Assembly (NCBI GenBank): GCA_022709445.1
Contig: JAKLIU010000016.1
Location: 1 to 16,171 of the forward strand
From: Spirochaetota bacterium
GTDB lineage: Bacteria > Spirochaetota > Spirochaetia > Treponematales > UBA12059
Length of the DNA stretch: 16,171 nucleotides
Direction: 5' to 3'
Notes under the pieces: generated by a model
Database searches by the model: none
Told to the model about the DNA's origin: nothing
The model's input: the letters and a program-made list of their open reading frames with translations, nothing else
In this document: positions 9,708 to 16,149 of the stretch, in pieces
Layout of the letters: each line of letters begins with the position of its first letter
Position numbering within the stretch: the first letter of the stretch is position 1
Translations under genes and position numbers: made by a program

Positions 9708-10873
9708 GTCCCGGCTTGGCCGGAGGCCGCGACTGTCGCCTGGATGACCCGGCCGACCCGGCTCGCGTCCATGCCCTGCCAGATGGGCAGGCTGAGGGTC
9801 TCCTCGAACATGGACAGGGCGTTGGGGAAGGATTCCGGCCGGAGCTTGCAGCGCTCGGACCAGTAGGGCATGAGGTGGAGGGGTATGAAGTGGACCGACG
9901 CGCCTATGCCCGCCTCCCCCAGGGCCTCGATGACCTGGTCCCGGCCGGGACCGGGTCGGTCGGCGCGGATCCGCAGGGAGTACAGGTGCCAGGCGTGTCC
10001 GTCGCCCCGGGGCGGCAGGCGGAACCGGTCCATGCCGGAAAAACCGGCGTCGTACGCGGCCGCGATGGCCGTCCGCTCGGCGAGGAACCGGTCGGCCTTG
10101 CGCAGCTGCACCCGCCCCATGGCCGCGAGGATGTCCGGCAGGTTGTACTTGAAGCCGGCCTCGGTGACGGCGTAGCGCCAGGACGCCTTCTTGGAGGTAT
10201 AGCGGTCCCATACCTCTCGGTCTATGCCGTGCATGCGCATCCGGGACATCCGGTCCGCCAGCTTTGGATTGGCGGTGACGACCATGCCTCCCTCTCCGGT
10301 GGTGATGGTCTTGGTGGCGTAGAACGAATAGACGCCCGCGTCGCCCAGGGTTCCCGCGAAGCCGGAGGGCGACCGCGAGGGGAAGGCGTGGGCGGCGTCC
10401 TCGACCACGGCGCAGCCATGGCGCCTGGCCAGTGGAAGTATGGCGTCCATGTCGCAGGGCAGGCCGCCCACGTGCACGGGAATGATGGCGCGCACGTTGC
10501 GGGTCGAGGCGAGCACTTTCTCCAGTGCGCCGGGATCCATGTTGTAGGAATCCGGGGCCACGTCGCAGAAGGCCAGCTCGGCCCCCAGGTGGCGCGCGAC
10601 GGCGGCCGTGCTGGTGAAGGTGTAGGGGCTGGTGACCACCACGTCGCCCGGGCCTATGCCCAGGGCCTCCAGGGCCAGGTGCAGGCCGCTGGTGGCCGAG
10701 TTGACCGCCAGTGCGCGCGGGCTGCCGGCGAACTCGGCGAATTCCTTCTCGAAGGCCAGGGTCTCGGCGCCGGTGGTCAGCCAGCCGGAGCGCATGATCC
10801 TGAGGACGGCTTCCTCCTCCTCCGAATCCATGGAGGGGCGGGCGAATGGAATGAAATCAGTATTCGGGCTCAT
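9704..10873 (-). CDS. DegT/DnrJ/EryC1-family PLP-dependent sugar aminotransferase
   Basis: The protein has 389 residues, the family norm. It starts at ATG 10873 with GGAGG about 9 nt upstream, and overlaps the dehydratase gene by 17 nt. The family transfers an amino group, usually from glutamate, to a keto NDP-sugar. The start is typical (IPFARPSMDSEEEEAVLRIMRSGWLTTG). Asp159 in VVEDAAHAF should hold the pyridine nitrogen of PLP, and Lys188 in YSFYATKTITTGEGG is the Schiff-base lysine. The C-terminal IGASVHFIPLHLMPYW is the usual acceptor-site segment. The preceding gene makes a 4-keto-6-deoxy sugar, so the likely product is a 4-amino-4,6-dideoxy-hexose nucleotide of the PglE/PseC/ArnB type; the exact stereochemistry cannot be read. 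It ends overlapping the molybdenum hydroxylase gene, an unusual neighbour. Confidence 0.93.
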   Translation of the reverse strand: MSPNTDFIPFARPSMDSEEEEAVLRIMRSGWLTTGAETLAFEKEFAEFAGSPRALAVNSATSGLHLALEALGIGPGDVVVTSPYTFTSTAAVARHLGAELAFCDVAPDSYNMDPGALEKVLASTRNVRAIIPVHVGGLPCDMDAILPLARRHGCAVVEDAAHAFPSRSPSGFAGTLGDAGVYSFYATKTITTGEGGMVVTANPKLADRMSRMRMHGIDREVWDRYTSKKASWRYAVTEAGFKYNLPDILAAMGRVQLRKADRFLAERTAIAAAYDAGFSGMDRFRLPPRGDGHAWHLYSLRIRADRPGPGRDQVIEALGEAGIGASVHFIPLHLMPYWSERCKLRPESFPNALSMFEETLSLPIWQGMDASRVGRVIQATVAASGQAGT

Positions 10874-12341
10874 CCTGGACTTCCTCCACGCTGGGCACGG
10901 CGGCCCTGAGGGCGGCGCGCAGGACCCTGCGGTTGCGGTACGCGTCCGGCCTGGCCGGGTCGCGGAAACAGGCCGGCCTGAGGGCGTCAAGCGCGGCCCG
11001 CAGGTCGAAGGCGGGGGCCTTCCTGGCCAGCCGGTTGATCTTCCGGTACGGCGTCGGGACCAGTTCCTCGTCCCCGGACACCAGCCGTTCCTCCAGCCGC
11101 TCCCCGGGCCTGAGGCCAATATACTCGATCGGGATGTCCTTGTCCGGCTCGAAACCGGAAAAGCGTATGACCTGCTCGGCCAGGTCCCGGATCAGCACCG
11201 GCTCGCCCATGTCCAGGATGTAGGACTCGCCGCCTTCGCCCACGCCGCCGGTCTTGAGCACCAGGGAGCAGGCCTCCGGGATGGTCATGAAGTAGCGCCT
11301 GGCTGCCGGGTCCGTGACGGTCACCGGGCCGCCCTGGGCCACCTGCTTCATGAACAGGGGCAGGATGGAGCCGCGGGAACCCAGGACGTTGCCGAAGCGG
11401 ACCGTCATGAAGGACTGGCCGGCGGCCGCCCGGGCCTGGGCGTCGGCCACGATCCGCTCGGAGAGGAACTTGGTCGCGCCGTAGACGCAGAGCGGATCCA
11501 CCGCCTTGTCGGTGCTGATGAGCACCAGGCGCTTGACCCCCGAGCCGAGGGCCGCGTCCGCCAGGTTGAGGGTGCCGAACACGTTGTTCTCCACGGCGGC
11601 CACGGTGTTGGCCTCCATCATGGGCACGTGCTTGTAGGCGGCCGCGTGGAAGACCACCTCGGCCCGCAGGCGCTGCAGCACGGAGGCGACGTAGTCGCGG
11701 TCCTTGAGGTCGCCTATCACCGGGACGATGGCCGTGGATTCGCCCACGCCGCCGGCCTGCAGGAGCCGGAGTTCCCGGTCGATCTGGTAGATGGAGTTCT
11801 CGCCGTGCCCGAACAGGTACAGCCGTTCCACGCCCGCGGACAGGAGCTGCCGGGACAGCTCCGAGCCGATGGAGCCTCCGGCGCCGGTGATGATCACGCG
11901 CTTGCCGCGGAGCCAGGCCAGGCTTTCCCTGAGGCCGACCGCGACCGGGGTGCGCCCGAGCAGGTCCTGGGGGTCGATCTCCCGGGCCTGGACCAGGTGG
12001 GCGTCGCCCTCCACGATCTGCGCTATGTCCGGCAGGATGCGTATGCGCGCGAAGCCCGCCCGCTTGAGCATGAAATACAGCTCGCGCAGGAACTCCCTGG
12101 AGGCGCTGGGGATGGCGATGATGGCCTCGTCGGCCGGCGTGCGGTGGAGCAGGTTGACCACGTCGCGTATCGGGCCCAGCACGGGCACGCCTTCCATGCG
12201 GCGGCCGATCTTGAGCGGGTCGTCGTCCAGGAAGGCCACGATGGTCCCGAACACGCCCTTTGCCCGTATCTCGCGGGCGATGGACCTGCCGGCGAAACCG
12301 GCCCCTACGATGTAGATCCTGGGAAGATCGCTTGCTGCCAT
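10857..12341 (-). CDS. NDP-sugar 4,6-dehydratase/epimerase, CapD/FlaA1 type, without membrane segment
   Basis: The protein has 494 residues and two Rossmann parts. Residues 8-130 are the N-terminal CoA-binding-like nucleotide fold (IYIVGAGFAGRSIAREI). From about 147 comes the extended short-chain dehydrogenase domain, with the NAD loop GAGGSIGS at 153-160 and STDKAV at 276-281. This is the architecture of PglF/WbpM/CapD enzymes, which convert UDP-GlcNAc to a 4-keto-6-deoxy sugar for surface glycans. Those proteins usually begin with four membrane helices; here the protein starts directly with the first Rossmann domain. The catalytic positions are Asp278, Lys279 and Tyr287 (YGATK). PglF has Met at the Tyr position, while FlaA1 has Tyr. 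The start ATG 12341 lies 49 nt after the NusG paralogue gene; only a weak ribosome binding site is seen. The best guess is a soluble UDP-GlcNAc dehydratase. Confidence 0.92.
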   Translation of the reverse strand: MAASDLPRIYIVGAGFAGRSIAREIRAKGVFGTIVAFLDDDPLKIGRRMEGVPVLGPIRDVVNLLHRTPADEAIIAIPSASREFLRELYFMLKRAGFARIRILPDIAQIVEGDAHLVQAREIDPQDLLGRTPVAVGLRESLAWLRGKRVIITGAGGSIGSELSRQLLSAGVERLYLFGHGENSIYQIDRELRLLQAGGVGESTAIVPVIGDLKDRDYVASVLQRLRAEVVFHAAAYKHVPMMEANTVAAVENNVFGTLNLADAALGSGVKRLVLISTDKAVDPLCVYGATKFLSERIVADAQARAAAGQSFMTVRFGNVLGSRGSILPLFMKQVAQGGPVTVTDPAARRYFMTIPEACSLVLKTGGVGEGGESYILDMGEPVLIRDLAEQVIRFSGFEPDKDIPIEYIGLRPGERLEERLVSGDEELVPTPYRKINRLARKAPAFDLRAALDALRPACFRDPARPDAYRNRRVLRAALRAAVPSVEEVQDEPEY

Positions 12342-12390
12342 GTGTACCGCCGCGTCCTTTCGGTCCGGTTCCCGGGGACCCGGCGGCGGT

Positions 12391-12915
12391 TCAGGCCTTG
12401 CCGGGTTCCGTGATCACCTCGAAGGACAGGTCGATGAGGAAGGAGTCCTGGCACAGGTCCAGTCGCACCTTGGCCCGGCGCTTGCGGCGGTCCACCTTCA
12501 CGATCATGCCCTCGAGGCCCTTGAGCGGACCCTCCAGCACGACGATGCGATCGTCGGGGCCGAAGGTCACCCTCGATGTATCGGCAGCTTTCCCGAACGA
12601 CATGAAATGGGCGATCAGCCTGCGGTCCCGCTCGCCGACCGGCCTGGGCTCGAGCGTGGAGGGCAGGAAGCGCACGAAGTGCCGGCTGCCGCGGAGGAGC
12701 CAGCGGCTGGAGCTGCCGATCTCCGCGGTTTCGGAGGCGAGGAAGACGTAGCCGGGGAAGATGGGGCGTTCCTCCCGCCTGATCTTGCCGGCCCGGCGTA
12801 TGCTGAGGGCGCGCTTGGGCACCAGGAGGGCGTCCCCGAAGCCGGGAACCGCGGAGAGCCGCCTGGCGAATTCCTGCTCATGGCCCGTCCAGACCTGGAC
12901 GGCGAAGTATTCCAT
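12391..12915 (-). CDS. NusG paralogue, LoaP/UpxY-type operon-specific antiterminator
   Basis: The protein has 174 residues. ATG 12915 is chosen because the NGN domain begins at once (MEYFAVQVWTGHEQEFA) and GGAGG lies 10 nt upstream. The NGN domain covers 1-105, with the diagnostic IFPGYVF at 52-58. The KOW domain is at 118-152 (FGPDDRIVVLEGPLKGLEG...). NusG proteins bind RNA polymerase through the NGN domain to alter pausing and termination. Housekeeping nusG normally sits beside secE and rplK; this copy heads a surface-sugar operon, as specialised paralogues (LoaP, UpxY, RfaH) do. The basic run DRRKRRAKVR in the KOW domain and FIRREERP-like basic stretch near 40-50 would suit RNA contact. 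The likely role is read-through of the long operon behind it, including its own leader. The open frame extends upstream to 12981, but the extra residues do not resemble NusG. Confidence 0.9.
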   Translation of the reverse strand: MEYFAVQVWTGHEQEFARRLSAVPGFGDALLVPKRALSIRRAGKIRREERPIFPGYVFLASETAEIGSSSRWLLRGSRHFVRFLPSTLEPRPVGERDRRLIAHFMSFGKAADTSRVTFGPDDRIVVLEGPLKGLEGMIVKVDRRKRRAKVRLDLCQDSFLIDLSFEVITEPGKA

Positions 12916-12933
12916 CCGGTCGTGACCTCCGGC

Positions 12934-12971
12934 TCCGCGCAACCTGCGGTTCCGCGCAACGTGAGGTTGCG
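12934..12971 (-). promoter_or_regulatory. Leader RNA with alternative hairpins upstream of the NusG paralogue
   Basis: In the minus-strand leader, CGCAACCT (12971-12964) can pair with AGGTTGCG (12945-12938) over an 18-nt loop. Alternatively CGCAAC (12971-12966) can pair with the nearer GTTGCG (12960-12955) over a 5-nt loop. The second arm exists twice because TCCGCGCAAC on the plus strand is an exact direct repeat (12934-12943 and 12951-12960, 17 nt apart). The two folds are mutually exclusive. The element ends about 18 nt before the start codon, next to the ribosome binding site GGAGG. It could be a recruitment hairpin for the antiterminator or a switch; the structure is seen, the role is inferred. 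Confidence 0.45.
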
Positions 12972-12976
12972 TGGAG

Positions 12977-12982
12977 TACAAT
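12977..12982 (+). promoter_or_regulatory. Candidate -10 box for the secreted-protein/SPOR genes
   Basis: TACAAT matches the sigma-70 -10 consensus at five of six positions and points toward the gene starting at 13075, giving a leader of about 85 nt. No convincing -35 lies 16-18 nt upstream. It abuts the opposite-strand -10, so the two promoters would compete if both are real. Confidence 0.25.
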
Positions 12983-13011
12983 ATCTATCATGGGGCGCGT
13001 CCCGTCCGCAA
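12982..13011 (-). promoter_or_regulatory. Candidate promoter of the NusG-led operon
   Basis: On the minus strand TTGCGG (13011-13006) is followed after 18 nt by TAGATA (12987-12982) in the only AT-rich pocket of this intergenic region. It would start transcription near 12975, so the whole alternative-hairpin element would be in the leader. The match to consensus is modest. Confidence 0.35.
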
Positions 13012-13018
13012 GCGCCGG

Positions 13019-13063
13019 TTTCCCTCAACCGAAGGGAGTTTTTTTCCGATACCCTGAGGGAAA
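13019..13063 (+). promoter_or_regulatory. Leader inverted repeat and T-tract before the 13075 gene
   Basis: TTTCCCTCA (13019-13027) and TGAGGGAAA (13055-13063) form a perfect 9-bp inverted repeat around a 27-nt loop. The loop contains AGGGAG followed by seven T residues (13039-13045); TCCCT/AGGGA (13021-13025, 13033-13037) is an alternative 5-bp stem directly before that T-run, like a small intrinsic terminator. The long stem would exclude the short one and ends at the first base of the AAGGA ribosome binding site (13063-13067). An attenuator or antiterminator arrangement is possible. The short stem is weak. Confidence 0.4.
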
Positions 13064-13074
13064 AGGATCATGCC

Positions 13075-13557
13075 GTGACCAGAATGCCGTTCCTGGCGCT
13101 CGCCGCCTGCCTCGTCGCCTCAGTCCCCGCCGCGGCCCAGACCGTGCAGGTCGTGGTACTGGCGGACGAGTCCTCGCCAGGCGACCCGGCGCTGTGGGAG
13201 GCCCTGGTGGAGGGATGCCTGGACGCCCTGTTCGAGACGGGCGTCATAGCGACCAACGCCCGTCCCGCGGCGGCCCCGCTGGACGGGTTCCTCGGCTTCG
13301 AGCCGGGACCCGCGAACGTGGGCGAGTACGTGGACCTGGTGCTGCTGGTGTTCGCGTCCTTCGGCCGCAGCGGCGATGCCGCCATGCCGCCGGCCTGCCG
13401 GTACAGGGTGCTGCGGCCGGGCTCGGCCCCGGATCTCGGTTCCGGGGAGCTGCCCGCCGCGCAGCCGGCCTCGACCGGCGCGGAGGAAGTCCGGCGGGCC
13501 TGCAGGGCCACCGGGGCCGCCGTGGCGGCAGCGGCCTTCGCCGACGGCGGATCCTGA
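13075..13557 (+). CDS. Small secreted protein of unknown function
   Basis: The protein has 160 residues. GTG 13075 is chosen because AAGGA ends 7 nt upstream; ATG 13084 is an alternative losing three residues. An export signal is evident (MTRMPFLALAACLVASVPAAAQ), probably cleaved after PAAA. LAAC at 9-12 resembles a lipobox, but the hydrophobic stretch before it is short. The mature part has a strand-like TVQVVVLADE, an amphipathic segment with WEALVEGCLDALFETGV, a strand VDLVLLVFASFG, and an Ala-rich C-terminus (EEVRRACRATGAAVAAAAFA). Three cysteines lie in the mature part. The layout, short strands alternating with helices, could be a small periplasmic alpha/beta fold. I do not recognise the family. 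It precedes the SPOR protein gene by 33 nt with no terminator between, so an envelope role is inferred from context only. Confidence 0.75.
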   Translation: MTRMPFLALAACLVASVPAAAQTVQVVVLADESSPGDPALWEALVEGCLDALFETGVIATNARPAAAPLDGFLGFEPGPANVGEYVDLVLLVFASFGRSGDAAMPPACRYRVLRPGSAPDLGSGELPAAQPASTGAEEVRRACRATGAAVAAAAFADGGS

Positions 13558-13590
13558 GATGAAACGGGTTGACGTGCCCTGGAGGGGAAC

Positions 13591-16125
13591 ATGGATATAA
13601 GGAAGAAAACCTGGATGGCCCCGGTGGCCGCGCTGACGCTCGCGCTGTTCGCCTGGGCGACCACCTGGGAAGGCAACGCCATGATGGGCTCGTACGGCGA
13701 CTTCCCCGCTTCCGGGTTCTATGCCGCCTGCAACTCGTTCCCGAGGAACACCGCCATCGAGCTGACCAACCTGGAGAACGGCAAGACCGTCACCGTCATC
13801 GTGACCAGGGAGCTCGACACCCCCGGCATCTTCATGATGCTGTCCGTCGAGGCGGCCAAGGCCCTGGACATCGGTTCGGGCATGGTGGCCAGGGTGCGGG
13901 CCACGGAGCCCAGGAGCGCCCTCCAGCTCAGCCCCCCGTCCGGCTCCAGCTCCGTCGATCCCGATTTCAATCCGCGCCTGATAGCCGCCGAGGAACTGCG
14001 AAAGCTGGGCTATGAACTGGCCGCGCCGGAAACGACGAGCCCCGCGGCCACGACCGCTCCGGTCGTGACGACCGCTCCGGTCGTGACGACCGCTCCGGTC
14101 GTGACGACCCCTCCTGTAGCGACGACCGCTCCTGCCGCAACTACTGCTCCCGCCACGACGGCGCCCGTCGCGACCACGACTCCCGCCGCTACGACGCCCC
14201 CTGCCGCGACCGCGGCTCCTGCTACCACGACGACTACCGCCGCGACTACCGCCGCGCCCGCGACTCCCGAATCGGTCAACGGGGCCAAGCCCAAGCCGGT
14301 GCGGACCGTGATCCTGCCCCAGCTTCCGGAACCCGGCTCGCCCGCCGCCACGGCCCCAATGGGGACGACGGCCCCAATGGGGACGACGGCCCCTGCGGGG
14401 ACGACGGCTCCTGCGGCTGTCTCATCGACCTTGCCCGTGCCCGACGAGACTTCTGTCAGCGTCGCCGCAGCGGAATCCCCCCGGCGCTACGACGCTCCAT
14501 CGGCCTTGCCGGACGTGGCGGACCGCGGACCCGTCGGCCCCGGAGAGGCGGGGTACGTCGCCAGGCTGGCCGATCCCTCCGCGCCCTCGAACGAGCGGGC
14601 CGAGCAGCTGTCCAGGCTCGCCCCCTCGCGCCGCGAAGCCGCGCTCTCGGCCATCCTGGCCGATCCGGAGGCCAGCCCCGAGGACAAGGCAGCCGCCTTC
14701 GCCTACGCCTATCCCAACCGATACGCGGAAATGGGGGAGTACGCCCTCTACGATCCGGAAGCCCTGAAGGCCGAACGGGCCGCCGCCTTCGCCTACGCCC
14801 ATCCGGAGCTCTTCGAGGGGACCGTGGAGTACGCGCTCATGGATCCGGCCGCGACTTCATCCGAGCGGGCGGCGGCCTACGCGCTCCTCTACCCGGAACG
14901 CGTGATGGCCAACGCCGCCTACACCCTGATCGACCCGGAGGCCAGTTCCGACGAGCGGGCTGCCGCCTTCGCCCTCCTCCACCCGGAGCGCGGGGCCGGG
15001 GAAGCTTCGTTCGCGCTGCTCGATCCCGAAGCCGCCGGTTCCGAACGGGCCGCGGCCTATGCCTACCTGTTCCCCGAGCGCTTCACCGAGAGCGGATCCT
15101 ACGCCCTGCTCGACCCCGTGGAAACCGGGGCGGAGCAGGCATCCGCCTTCGCCTACCGATACCCGGACATGATGGACCGCAAGCAGGATTTCGCGCTCTT
15201 CGATCCGGACACCATGTCCGAGGAACGCGCCGTGGCCATGGACTGGCTCTCCCCCGCGCGCCTGCAGGACGACTCCTTCGCCGAACTGCCCTGGCCCGAG
15301 ATGGAGGCCGACCAGCTGCCGGTGGTCCACTTGTCCCGCCTGCCTGTGCCGACCCAGGACGTGCCGCCCACCAGCCTCGCCGAGGGCGAGGTCCGCTTCG
15401 ACGCGCCGGACGGCCCGCAGGCCCTGGCCCTGGCGACCCCGAGCATGCAGGCGGCCGTCACGGAAGTCGCTCTGGACGAGGCGAGCGCCAGGGGCGACGA
15501 GTCCCCGGTCGAGATCGCCTCGGTGACGGGACGGCCCGGCGAGACCCAGCCTGGCGTCGGCCTGGTCGATGCCGAGGAAATCAAGCCGACCGTCGAGGCC
15601 GGCAAGCCGACTCCCGCCGGCAGCGCCCCCGCCAGCGCCACGCTCGCCGAGCCGGGTGCCGCGTCCGCGACTGCGGCGACTTCAGTGCCCGCGACGACGG
15701 CGCCGTCGACCTCCGCCCCCGCCGCGACGGTGCCGGCCGCCGCTGCGGCTCCGGGGGAGACCGTGATCACCCTGCTCCCGAGCGCCTCGCGGCCGCCTTC
15801 GGCTGCGGTTCCCGCCACGACGGCCCCGGCCGCCGGGACCGCGGGCAAGGAACCGGCGCGGGTCACCACGCCCGCCTACGTGTCGGCCATACTGCAGAAA
15901 GGTTACTTCTACATACAGGTCGCGGCCTTCACCACGGAGGCCGGGGCGCAGGATGCAGGCAAGAAGCTCGGTTCCACCTTCACCGTGGTGGTGATAGACA
16001 AGCAGCCGGACAAGGCGATCTGGCGCGTGTACGTCGGCCCCCTGTCCCGGGACGAGAGCGGGGTGGCCTTGGTGCGCGTGCGATCGCTTGGGTACAAGGA
16101 TGCCTTCGTGAAGCAGGGCGGCTGA
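13591..16125 (+). CDS. RlpA-like double-psi-barrel/SPOR-domain envelope protein with 30-residue internal repeats
   Basis: The protein has 844 residues, starting at ATG 13591 with GGAGG 5 nt upstream. A single N-terminal hydrophobic segment (residues 9-25) is a signal or anchor. Residues 35-104 form an RlpA-like double-psi beta-barrel (NTAIELTNLENGKTVTVIVT; LSVEAAKALDIGSGMVARVR). A Thr/Ala/Pro linker follows at about 146-275. Residues 353-562 hold seven tandem 30-residue repeats of the pattern xYALxDPEAxxxERAAAFAYxxPERxxExx. A second Thr/Ala/Pro linker spans about 665-755, and a C-terminal SPOR domain 771-842 (GYFYIQVAAF...WRVYVGPL). SPOR domains bind denuded septal peptidoglycan. RlpA proteins cleave naked glycans using a His and an Asp; at the matching places here I see AACNSFP instead of AAHxTLP, and TREL instead of NDRG, so catalysis is doubtful. 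The likely role is a structural, peptidoglycan-spanning division protein. Confidence 0.9.
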   Translation: MDIRKKTWMAPVAALTLALFAWATTWEGNAMMGSYGDFPASGFYAACNSFPRNTAIELTNLENGKTVTVIVTRELDTPGIFMMLSVEAAKALDIGSGMVARVRATEPRSALQLSPPSGSSSVDPDFNPRLIAAEELRKLGYELAAPETTSPAATTAPVVTTAPVVTTAPVVTTPPVATTAPAATTAPATTAPVATTTPAATTPPAATAAPATTTTTAATTAAPATPESVNGAKPKPVRTVILPQLPEPGSPAATAPMGTTAPMGTTAPAGTTAPAAVSSTLPVPDETSVSVAAAESPRRYDAPSALPDVADRGPVGPGEAGYVARLADPSAPSNERAEQLSRLAPSRREAALSAILADPEASPEDKAAAFAYAYPNRYAEMGEYALYDPEALKAERAAAFAYAHPELFEGTVEYALMDPAATSSERAAAYALLYPERVMANAAYTLIDPEASSDERAAAFALLHPERGAGEASFALLDPEAAGSERAAAYAYLFPERFTESGSYALLDPVETGAEQASAFAYRYPDMMDRKQDFALFDPDTMSEERAVAMDWLSPARLQDDSFAELPWPEMEADQLPVVHLSRLPVPTQDVPPTSLAEGEVRFDAPDGPQALALATPSMQAAVTEVALDEASARGDESPVEIASVTGRPGETQPGVGLVDAEEIKPTVEAGKPTPAGSAPASATLAEPGAASATAATSVPATTAPSTSAPAATVPAAAAAPGETVITLLPSASRPPSAAVPATTAPAAGTAGKEPARVTTPAYVSAILQKGYFYIQVAAFTTEAGAQDAGKKLGSTFTVVVIDKQPDKAIWRVYVGPLSRDESGVALVRVRSLGYKDAFVKQGG
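14051..14104 (+). repeat. Three exact 18-bp tandem repeats (TTAPVV)
   Basis: The unit CGACCGCTCCGGTCGTGA occurs three times without a mismatch at 14051-14068, 14069-14086 and 14087-14104, encoding Thr-Thr-Ala-Pro-Val-Val. Diverged units of 15-18 bp continue to about 14260. The exactness suggests recent slippage expansion within the first linker of the SPOR protein. Confidence 0.9.
14353..14406 (+). repeat. Tandem 18-bp repeats (APMGTT)
   Basis: GCCCCAATGGGGACGACG occurs twice exactly (14353-14370, 14371-14388) and once with two changes (14389-14406), encoding Ala-Pro-Met/Ala-Gly-Thr-Thr. The unit contains the palindrome CCCCAATGGGG-like core CCCC/GGGG. It is a separate repeat family from 14051-14104, within the same protein. 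Confidence 0.88.
14647..15276 (+). repeat. Seven tandem 90-bp coding repeats in the SPOR protein
   Basis: Units begin at 14647, 14737, 14827, 14917, 15007, 15097 and 15187, each exactly 90 bp (30 residues). The constant core is Leu-x-Asp-Pro-(Glu)-Ala, Glu-Arg-Ala-Ala-Ala-(Phe/Tyr)-Ala and Pro-(Glu)-Arg. The flanking stretch at about 14560-14646 (ARLADPSAPSNERAEQL) looks like a decayed extra unit and the last unit is diverged. Spacing and helix-forming residues suggest a HEAT-like or leucine-rich-variant-like alpha solenoid; this is inference. Confidence 0.88.
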
Positions 16126-16149
16126 TCGGCCATGTGACAAGATACGGAG

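Noticed and set aside
10632..12413. A 593-codon open frame on the plus strand
   Set aside because: It is antisense to the dehydratase and aminotransferase genes, both of which carry recognisable catalytic motifs.
12391..12915. Housekeeping nusG
   Set aside because: The gene lacks secE/rplK/rplA neighbours and instead heads a sugar operon, so a specialised paralogue is the better call.
12340..13074. Plus-strand open frame reaching into the secreted-protein gene
   Set aside because: It is antisense to the NusG paralogue and crosses the control region; the downstream GTG 13075 has both a ribosome binding site and an export signal.
13070..13078. A two-codon ORF (ATG CCG TGA) overlapping the GTG start at 13075
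   Set aside because: It is a minimal start-stop that could affect initiation, but such short matches arise easily by chance and it has poor spacing from AAGGA.
14041..14420. CRISPR array or mobile-element repeats
   Set aside because: The repeats are contiguous, in frame, 15-18 bp long and without spacers; they encode a Thr/Ala/Pro linker.
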